Positions 42,218 through 49,242 of a stretch of DNA of 64,000 nucleotides are shown here, in pieces (the stretch's first letter is position 1; the number at the start of each line of letters is the position of its first letter). The stretch is from Prorocentrum cordatum (taxonomy: Eukaryota > Sar > Dinophyceae > Prorocentrales > Prorocentraceae). The DNA lies in contig CAUYUJ010021135.1 in NCBI GenBank assembly GCA_963575745.1, positions 62,001-126,000 on the forward strand, read 5' to 3'. The notes below the pieces were generated by a model. The model did no database searches and was not told the origin of the DNA. It saw only the letters and a program-made list of their open reading frames with translations. The translations under genes and the position numbers were made by a program.

Positions 42218-44065
42218 TTGTCATTGAAGATACGAGAGGCTTGTGCCGACCTCCGCGCCCGAGGTTATATATGTGATCGTATTTCCCACAATGAGCTTAT
42301 GACAAGCGTGGGCACAGATTACCTGGGTGCGGTGATCAGTGGAGATTACACTCTCATATGGATTAGTACCCCGGGTGACTGGTATGTACGAACTCCAGGA
42401 AAGAGAATGGCCCCACATTGGTCACGCATCCAGAACCTGTTGATAAAAGCCAAGAAACTCCGTATGAAGATCATTATATTTGGTCCCCCAGGGTATGTTT
42501 GGAAGTTATCTCCAGTACGTGATGCTCTGGAAGGTCTTAAATTGTCAGTAATACGGATGCGTCTGTGTGATTTCGGTATTCGGTTCAATATGCAAGACAG
42601 TACACCGAGTGGTACTTATTTGCAGGTAGCGCCATCAATACTCATTAGCTCGAAGCTGTGGGCATGTACATGCAAACAGGCAATGCCACAACATGTGTTG
42701 GATTGGTACGGACATTCAGTGCGGCATGCTGAATGGCGAGCCCAGACACGTACTACACTCATCCGTCACCTTAACGACAACATCCTGGGAAGCACCACTA
42801 CGCACGGAAACGTGCCTGTATATTTAAACACATATACACGTACGGACCATAACATCCATCACTACGTGACGACCAACAAGGGAGGACCGAAATGGTCTGA
42901 TGTTATCCGACGTGTTACGATTAACCTGGATACCAATGCGGTTATTCAGGATATCTCAGTTACCGATCAACCAACAGGGTATGATTGGCATGCACCACTA
43001 CCTGCAGGGGTTGCCAACATCAGCACTCGGTTGTATTGGCAACCCGAGGAACCGGTCTTGCTCGGAAACGAGCCTACTCAATCACCACAGAATCTTCGAC
43101 GCGTCATCATAGATGACTGTTCTCTCCCCCTCCCGACTCTGGCGATTGACGCATGTACCCACTCAACCACGACAATGGGCACACAGACCGGCGGACAAGA
43201 TGAGCAAGTTTTACCCACAGAATCGCGTATCAAGCAGAAGGAAAGGCTCAAAGCCGAAAAGGAAGCAGGCATCAAGCTTCGCCGCATTAAAAAGCACGTT
43301 GAAGACGGAAACGATGATTGTGGCGACGACTTGTCAGGATTCGGACAGGATCTTATGGCAACCTGGAGTACTGACGTCCCTATTGAGCTGATAAGCTCCG
43401 ATGAGGACGATGACCTGTTCCTTACCCTCCCCGCATCTATGCCCGACACACACGCTAACATATACAGCATAGTTGCTACACTATGCTATGGTCATAACAA
43501 CTGCGTGGATATGTTGGAGCTTTGTGGTGGTGAAGGTGGTATCTCAGAGCTTGCCTTCTCAAGGGGGCTCTCCTCAGGAGGCAACCTATACAAGACTACA
43601 TATGGCGACCTGGGAGACCCCTCGGTGCAGCGGGTTATAGACCATTGCTTCGCTATATGCTACGTACGAGTTGCCATACTACAACCCAGTTGCCGCACCA
43701 CAGGACCACCATCCTACTACAACTACAAAGTCAATTACAACACTTGGGAACAGCACCACAAATAATATTTACCACGCACAACTTATTGTGGTAAAATTGC
43801 TGTAACCCAAGATGACGCTCTGAGGTGGTTTATACGCGAACAACCTACAGGAACATGGGTGGATGATATCTCCCCATGGAAGAAACTTGCCAACCGACTA
43901 CACATTACAACCGTACGCATTGATCAATGTGCTACGGGACTCAAAGATACGGCTGGTGACTATATTAAGAAGCCGACAAATATCACCAGCAACGACGAGA
44001 CAATTCTTAAACCCTTTGAGCGACTCAAATGCAACGGTCAGCATGTGCACGCAGCCGTGCAATAA
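42218..44065 (+). pseudogene. Methyltransferase-like module before the integrase
   Basis: One frame broken by TAA at 43763-43765. The C-terminal part has MLELCGGEGGISELAFSRGL, which fits the E/D-L-x-x-G-x-G-G SAM-binding motif of C5 cytosine methyltransferases. It then has VAILQPSCRTTGPPSYYN, a Pro-Ser-Cys in the place of the catalytic Pro-Cys loop. After the stop come REQPTGTWVDDISPW and DQCATGLKDTAGDYIKKPTN, which continue the same module. The first 300 residues (DLRARGYICDRISHNELMTS, IIIFGPPGYVWKL) have alpha/beta character. DNA methyltransferases captured by retrotransposons are known from dinoflagellates. This one is degenerate at the catalytic loop, so enzymatic activity is uncertain. 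Confidence 0.55.
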
Positions 44066-46466
44066 AGAGCTTTCACTGGCACAAAAATACACTCGACGAC
44101 TGCAGTCTGCCTTCGTGGAAGCCGTCTATCTGGCGAAAGCCATTGATACTACGCGCGGAAACGCGCCTATAAGTACCGCACATGCTTACCCTGCAGACCT
44201 TCCCGATCAAGCTGAACCAGGCGAAGGTATGAGACGCATCGGTGATCGTATCATCCCAAAGGTGGCCACTTGCCCGGCATGCATCGACAACGTCCGAAAG
44301 GACAGTCCTAGCCATAACAGAGACCCTACGCAGTGTAAATATCATGATTCCATCTCTGTATATTGGCCATGTCCCGCATGCCAGAGGGATCTTACGAGAA
44401 GCAAGGGTGTTAAGAACCACCTCGATACCGAACCTGGTAAATGTCGTTTTGCTGAACCATTGAAACTTCCAGACGATGACGACCCCGAAGGCAAAACCGT
44501 GCCAGCTTGGTGGAAACCCTTACCTAAACCTGGTGAGGGCCAAGCTTCAGCTTCAGGTGGCCGCCAAGGCGCACGCGCCAGGCCACCGCGACCACGATCC
44601 TTCGGTAACGTCGATCCGACATCTGGTGCCAGCAGTTACGACATGCTACGAGACGCCCCCGAGCGTGGAAACACGCCTTCCGCGTCCTCTAGCGAAGCGC
44701 CACAGGTAGCGGCCCGTCGCGGCCGCCTACAAGGCGTACCACCACCTCCAGATGCAGTCAATGCAGGGGACCAAATACGGAGAGCTACCAGGAACCCTCT
44801 TGCCTCCACCGGCTCTGGGGCTCCACGACTACCCGACTGGGCGAGACTCGACATCCAACACAGTCTACAAAGTCTCCGTAGTCACGAACCTCATGTCGTG
44901 GAAAAGGAACTCCGAAAACTGCATCTGCGATGGCATCATGCGAAGGAACCTAAGATGAGGCTAATCCTCGACAAAGTGGGGCTGGATAGCGTTCGACTGA
45001 ACATGATCAAGGAAGTTTGCGACACCTGTCGGGAATGCAGAGCATGGGAACGTCCAGGAAACTCAACATTACCCTCGGTGAGCCTTCCCGGTAAGTGGCT
45101 CGACGGAGGCGAAATGGACCTCATGTTCTACAAGAAACGGATCATATTCCACAGTATGGATCGTTGTATTCGCCCGGCAGCAGGCCTAGAAATTTCCGAC
45201 AGAGAACGTGACGCTATCCTTGACGCCTACCACTACTGCTGGATTGCCGATCGCGGACCCTTCAAAGTCTTATACTCAGACGGAGAAGGCGCCCTGAACA
45301 ATGATGCCGCTAAAGCCATGATAGCCAATAAGGGCACGGAACTTCGTATCCGAGCACCTGGCCAACACGCGACTTCAATTGAGTCACGAAACGGCATTCT
45401 CAGAGGCGTCCTCCACATGATTGAGGAAGAACTGAATAGACACAACATCCCTGTTGTATTCACTAGAGTATTGGCGGAAGGCATCTTCGTTACTAATGCT
45501 TTTACATTTTATAACGGAGTATCGCCATACCAAGCACACACAGGACGTCAGCCCTCCTTTCTCCCTGATCTCGACACCCTTGACTTTCCCAAGGGACCCG
45601 AGACTTCAGGACACGAACGAGAACGTCGTGTGAGGGAAGTCAGCCTAGAAGCCATAACTCAGGCCACTGTTGTGGCCAAGACAAATCGGGCTCTTAGGGC
45701 TAAAACGACTCCTGATGGTGCTCGCCTTCACTCTGCAGGGGATTTGGTCGATTACCACCGACCCACTGCCACTAAGGACGATCATGGAGGCTGGAATGGC
45801 CCATCCCCGGTGATCCGCAATGTGCCTGAAAGAGGACATATTGTTGTCAAGGCTGGATCTCGTGAGGTAGTTGTGATGTATCCTGATGCTCGTCACACAC
45901 TATACATTGAATGCCTCCTCACACGAGAACTTGGCATGGATAATATGGCCATGCAAGCCGTCCTTACATATGTGGCACACCTCGGTGCAGGGAAACCTGC
46001 CAAAGTTTTCGGCTATATCCCCGATTACAAGCGAAACCTCAATCTTTCAGACGACAGCAAGCTTCACCCGCGCGTACATTTAGCACTACAGTATCTCGTG
46101 CGGAACTACTTCCGTGTAGAACATGTAGTAGCAGTTAGATTGGCCAAAAGTGTGTCAAGCCTTCCTGCAGTAAAGTACGCCACCGGGTCTACGCTGATCC
46201 ACTATGACAACGGTATCAGCCCGGCTTTCCACTACTACGAGTGTGTGGGCACCGGCCTAAACATTTCTCAGATCACTGGTAGCACTCATTCCAGACTTAT
46301 TCAATGCTTGATTTCACGTGTCCCTTCCCTAGGATTTCACGACGACTTGGCAAAATATCAGCACTCAAGCAATACGTCTGGAGAACACGATTCGCCTGGA
46401 AACAGACCTCTTCCAGACACCCCAGGTGCTTCATCGCCGAGTGAAGGCCGTCTGTCGACAATCTAA
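44043..46466 (+). CDS. Copia integrase
   Basis: Inserts the cDNA into the genome. The frame is open from 43863, but the part before ~44043 overlaps the methyltransferase-like frame. A cysteine/histidine cluster (CPACIDNV, then CKYHDS and CPACQRDL, ending KNHLDTEPGKC) lies first. The integrase zinc domain is HLRWHHAKEPKM with CDTCREC. The catalytic core shows GGEMDLMFY (Asp at 45117), VLYSDGEGALN (Asp at 45279) and ATSIESRNGILRG (Glu at 45381), the D,D,E triad. AFTFYNGVSPYQAHTGRQPS is the typical copia core end. The frame is intact to TAA 46466. The hairpin at 45987 is out of frame. Confidence 0.88.
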   Translation: MCTQPCNKELSLAQKYTRRLQSAFVEAVYLAKAIDTTRGNAPISTAHAYPADLPDQAEPGEGMRRIGDRIIPKVATCPACIDNVRKDSPSHNRDPTQCKYHDSISVYWPCPACQRDLTRSKGVKNHLDTEPGKCRFAEPLKLPDDDDPEGKTVPAWWKPLPKPGEGQASASGGRQGARARPPRPRSFGNVDPTSGASSYDMLRDAPERGNTPSASSSEAPQVAARRGRLQGVPPPPDAVNAGDQIRRATRNPLASTGSGAPRLPDWARLDIQHSLQSLRSHEPHVVEKELRKLHLRWHHAKEPKMRLILDKVGLDSVRLNMIKEVCDTCRECRAWERPGNSTLPSVSLPGKWLDGGEMDLMFYKKRIIFHSMDRCIRPAAGLEISDRERDAILDAYHYCWIADRGPFKVLYSDGEGALNNDAAKAMIANKGTELRIRAPGQHATSIESRNGILRGVLHMIEEELNRHNIPVVFTRVLAEGIFVTNAFTFYNGVSPYQAHTGRQPSFLPDLDTLDFPKGPETSGHERERRVREVSLEAITQATVVAKTNRALRAKTTPDGARLHSAGDLVDYHRPTATKDDHGGWNGPSPVIRNVPERGHIVVKAGSREVVVMYPDARHTLYIECLLTRELGMDNMAMQAVLTYVAHLGAGKPAKVFGYIPDYKRNLNLSDDSKLHPRVHLALQYLVRNYFRVEHVVAVRLAKSVSSLPAVKYATGSTLIHYDNGISPAFHYYECVGTGLNISQITGSTHSRLIQCLISRVPSLGFHDDLAKYQHSSNTSGEHDSPGNRPLPDTPGASSPSEGRLSTI

Positions 46467-46773
46467 TGAGGAACATAATATCGAAGCTATGATGCTGGAA
46501 GAGTGGTACGACGAGCTACGTATGGACCTTCATCCTACGACGACTACCGACGATTATCTCTACTGCGTCCCAACAACCATGCTGCCCGACCAATGCGTTT
46601 TGGTTTCAGCATCTGTGGACGAAGAAGATATCGTATCATCGGACACGCTCGAAGACGAGCCTGAACCTGAGTCTCTCTCTGCTCAACCACACCTGACGAG
46701 AGCTACTCTCTTGACAGTGATGAACATGGTCCTTACGTTGAGTTATGTTTTACATCAGAAATGTCAAAAGTAG
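46426..46773 (+). pseudogene. Copia integrase-RT linker
   Basis: A 115-codon frame, +1 relative to integrase, giving a plausible continuation (LHRRVKAVCRQSNEEHNIEA, then an acidic DEEDIVSSDTLEDEPEPE). It ends at TAG 46773 while the RT frame begins just before, at 46761, in another frame. In an intact element this would join integrase to RT. Confidence 0.5.
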
Positions 46774-47963
46774 TGTTGGATCAGACCCAACTTGTACAGC
46801 TCGACACCGATATGGTCGCAACGATGAGAGTTTATGTTTCCTCTGCTGCTAAACGTGCTGTGGTCGTTAAAGAAGATGATCTACTGACCAAAGCCGACAT
46901 AGCAGCACATCCAAAGGAGGTTAGTGAAGCTTTGTGTACTGAGCTCAAAATCTGGATTGATAACCGATGCTTTGAGATGTACGATTTATACAAAGCTTCC
47001 AACATCATGACATCCAGGTATGTATACAAGTGGAAGTTTGTAAAGGTGGGTACCGAGAACGTTAAAACCATTCGTCTCAGACTTGTTCTTCGCGGATTTA
47101 TGGATACTGAGGCTTTTGATGTGGGAACATTCTCGGGAACCGCCCGAAGGCAATCCCAACGACTCCTGGCAAGTGAAGCGGCATGCCATCCAGAGTGGAT
47201 TTTAGCATCCATGGATATCGACAAGGCGTTCCTCAAGGGTTTGACCTATGAGGAACTTGCCCATGCCACCGGCGAGGAAACTCGCATGGTCTGCTTCACT
47301 CTTCCACCGGGAAGCGCCCAGGTACTTCGTACACTACCCGGCTTTTCATCTTATGACGAAAGCCGACATTGCCTCAGATGCCTCAAACCAGGAACGGGTA
47401 CAAAGGACGCTCCAAGAGCGTTCTCTCTCAAACTTCGTACGACCACACGAGCTATAGGCCTTGCACCGACCAGCTATGATCCTGAATTTGAATTCAGCCA
47501 AGATCTGCTAACGGCAAAACATGTCGATGACATTAACATGACAGGCCTGGAGAAACATATAGGCGACTATGCACAGCGCGTCGAAAAGGTGTTTGGTAAA
47601 TGCAAGCTCAACAAACACACGCATGCGAACTGCGCCGTTCGCTACACTAAGAATGATCAAGGGGATGTGATCATGGATCAGGACGAGTATATCAAACAAC
47701 TACGTTCTATCACACGCCCAGAACTTACAGGAGCGGCGGCCGATGCCAAAGCCACGAAACTCATTACCGACATGTTCGTCAGCTTGCGAGGAGCCCTCGC
47801 CTATGCCCTTCTTACAAAAAAATTGGCTCATGGTATACGTGGTCTCTCTCCAGACAATTCAAGAGCCCACCATTCTGCAAGTCAGACGTCTGAATGCTGT
47901 GACGCGAAAGCTGATCAGCAGCCCGAAACGCATCACCTTCCCTCGGATGAAGCCGACGAATGA
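46761..47963 (+). CDS. Copia reverse transcriptase (RVT_2 type)
   Basis: An RNA-directed DNA polymerase. Visible motifs: TSRYVYKWKFVKVG (the fingers motif of copia RTs), LASMDIDKAFLKG (motif A), LKPGTGTKDAPRAFSLKL (motif B) and LTAKHVDDINMTG (motif C, catalytic Asp-Asp at 47526-47531, with His for the usual Tyr). The reading is true RT to about 47822. Past an A7 run (47816-47822) the homologous sequence lies in the next frame, so residues after that point are spurious. Confidence 0.88.
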   Translation: MSKVVLDQTQLVQLDTDMVATMRVYVSSAAKRAVVVKEDDLLTKADIAAHPKEVSEALCTELKIWIDNRCFEMYDLYKASNIMTSRYVYKWKFVKVGTENVKTIRLRLVLRGFMDTEAFDVGTFSGTARRQSQRLLASEAACHPEWILASMDIDKAFLKGLTYEELAHATGEETRMVCFTLPPGSAQVLRTLPGFSSYDESRHCLRCLKPGTGTKDAPRAFSLKLRTTTRAIGLAPTSYDPEFEFSQDLLTAKHVDDINMTGLEKHIGDYAQRVEKVFGKCKLNKHTHANCAVRYTKNDQGDVIMDQDEYIKQLRSITRPELTGAAADAKATKLITDMFVSLRGALAYALLTKKLAHGIRGLSPDNSRAHHSASQTSECCDAKADQQPETHHLPSDEADE

Positions 47964-48597
47964 AGTTGACATCCACAGCGATTCGGGGTATCGGAAGCTT
48001 ACCGGGGAGGAGGATGATGAGACCAAGGGCTACGGCATACGCGGGGCTAATGTACCACGGCGAGGAAACTCGCTTCAAGGCAAGTCCGTCGTTCACCTCT
48101 GTGACGGACTATGCAAATCACACCGACTGCAGGTGAGGTCCAGCTATGCTGCGGAGGCACTCGCAGCTGCGCATATCCTCGATGAGTGTTACCCTACGCT
48201 CATCACTCTCCACGAGCTTAAGGCAGGAGCTCTGACTCCACGACAACTACGAGATATGCGTGAAGTTGGAGGCCTAGCTATCAAAGTCTCTCTTACCATA
48301 GACGCCGAGTCCGTTTATAAATCATTATCAAGCAGGGATCTTAAGATACCGACAGAACGGACTCTGCTTGGACATAGCAGTTGGATACGTGAGCTCATGG
48401 ATATAGGTATAGTACATAACGTGCAGTGGTGTGATACTAGGGATATGACCGCAGACGGGCGTACAAAGGGAAGCATCGATCGGGAGCTGCTTCTGGAAGT
48501 GATGTCAGGCACTCAGTCATTCAAGTATGACGTGAAGCAGTTTGTTCCGTTTCGGGGTCCCGAGGACAGAAACAAACCCAAATCTAATCAATTTTAG
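47812..48597 (+). CDS. Copia RNase H domain
   Basis: Degrades RNA of the replication hybrid. The frame is +1 relative to RT. It begins with WLMVYVVSLQTIQEPTILQV (connection), then EVDIHSDSGYRK (Asp), VRSSYAAEALAAAHI (Glu), LTIDAESVYKSL (Asp) and TRDMTADGRTKG (Asp), the full copia RNase H set. It ends VPFRGPEDRN and TAG at 48597. Loss of one A from the upstream A7 run would join it to RT. Confidence 0.86.
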   Translation, partial: LQKNWLMVYVVSLQTIQEPTILQVRRLNAVTRKLISSPKRITFPRMKPTNEVDIHSDSGYRKLTGEEDDETKGYGIRGANVPRRGNSLQGKSVVHLCDGLCKSHRLQVRSSYAAEALAAAHILDECYPTLITLHELKAGALTPRQLRDMREVGGLAIKVSLTIDAESVYKSLSSRDLKIPTERTLLGHSSWIRELMDIGIVHNVQWCDTRDMTADGRTKGSIDRELLLEVMSGTQSFKYDVKQFVPFRGPEDRNKPKSNQF

Positions 48598-48978
48598 TCT
48601 GTCCTTGTTGCCCCCCGCGGTCCAATTTGCCAGCATGGGCGCCTACTACAGAGGCGCCCTTCTAGTTGTTCGGAAACGAGCCTTACATTTCACGCCTGGC
48701 AACGAGCCGGCCTTATATGACTCAGGCTCTTTGCCTTAATACATATTTGCTCGGTGAGGTATGGCCCGTTTGGCTTACCTCTAACTGAGCCGATAGCCCT
48801 TCATCACTCGAAGGGGCGATCTTGTATTTGCGTGAAATGCTTTGCGAGGAAACTCGCCTTACAGTCTGGTGTTAGGCCAGACTGTACACATTGTTTTCTT
48901 TCTTGCAAACAGTTGTGCGCGCGGCCTTTGTAGAGCCTAACGGCTGCGCGGCTATGCTCTCCGTCTCCTCCCCTCCCG
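48598..48978 (+). other. Copia 3' noncoding region
   Basis: Holds one perfect GNAA hairpin (48844-48858), two imperfect ones (48668 and 48694) and a separate perfect 9-bp hairpin, ACAGTCTGG/CCAGACTGT (48861-48869 and 48877-48885). Just before the 3' LTR is a pyrimidine run (CTCTCCGTCTCCTCCCCTCC) where a purine tract would be expected. Confidence 0.7.
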
Positions 48979-49242
48979 ATTTTAAGGGTAGCTCTTTGGG
49001 AGATGTTATAGTATCGGGAGCATAGCTCGCGCGCCGTTGCCTTTAGCTCAAGGCACGCGCGCCCTATTTGCCCGGACACCGCGAGTGTTCGCTATGTGCT
49101 GGAAAGACCGATGCATCGATCTTATCCTATCTTATCCGTCCATTCCTCTTACTGAACCACGTCAGTACGATACCGGACGCTATTTGCCATCCGATGTCTA
49201 CGGAATCGGATGCTATTTGAGTTACCAGGCTCACTTTCGACT
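48979..49242 (+). repeat. 3' LTR of the copia element
   Basis: Same length as the 5' LTR and differing at four positions by eye (second base, one in the spliced-leader-like part, two in the ATACATCGATCC segment). Followed at 49243-49247 by the ATCTT target duplication. Confidence 0.9.

Larger units (their letters stand above)
33698..48859 (+). repeat. Family of 30 covarying GNAA-tetraloop hairpins
   Basis: Each is GC-NN-G-GNAA-C-N'N'-GC: a perfect 5-bp stem with a GNRA-type loop (22 GAAA, 6 GCAA, 1 GGAA, 1 GTAA). G positions: 33698, 33791, 34642, 35108, 35436, 35575, 36067, 36142, 36358, 37075, 37732, 38875, 39136, 39439, 39641, 40051, 40518, 40599, 41088, 41121, 41656, 41745, 42802, 43060, 44153, 44663, 45987, 47272, 48060, 48844. 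C follows in 27 of 30. Variable pairs seen: TC, GC, TG, GG, CT, AG, GA, AC, GT. Imperfect relatives: 34559, 37651, 42188, 46394, 48668 and 48694. Most read as x-Gly-Asn-x-Pro, but 34642, 39641, 41656, 45987 and 47272 are in other frames, and 48844 is noncoding. All lie on the element's sense strand. Confidence 0.95.
33218..49242 (+). mobile_element. Giant Ty1/copia-type LTR retrotransposon (16 kb)
   Basis: LTRs at 33218-33481 and 48979-49242 (264 bp each, 4 differences by eye) flank protease, integrase, reverse transcriptase and RNase H in copia order (integrase before RT). Extra coding modules lie between gag and protease (Tpt1-like and RING-H2) and before integrase (methyltransferase-like). 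The length is about three times that of a usual copia element. In-frame stops at 34602, 36413, 37241 and 43763 and frame changes near 35290, 40400, 44060, 46440, 46765 and 47820 make this copy unlikely to be autonomous as sequenced. Close LTR identity implies a recent insertion. Confidence 0.93.

Noticed and set aside
44291-44304. CGTCCGAAAGGACA, a further GAAA-loop hairpin
   Set aside because: The stem does not follow the GC-NN-G/C-NN-GC rule and the closing pair is C-G, so it is probably unrelated to the hairpin family.
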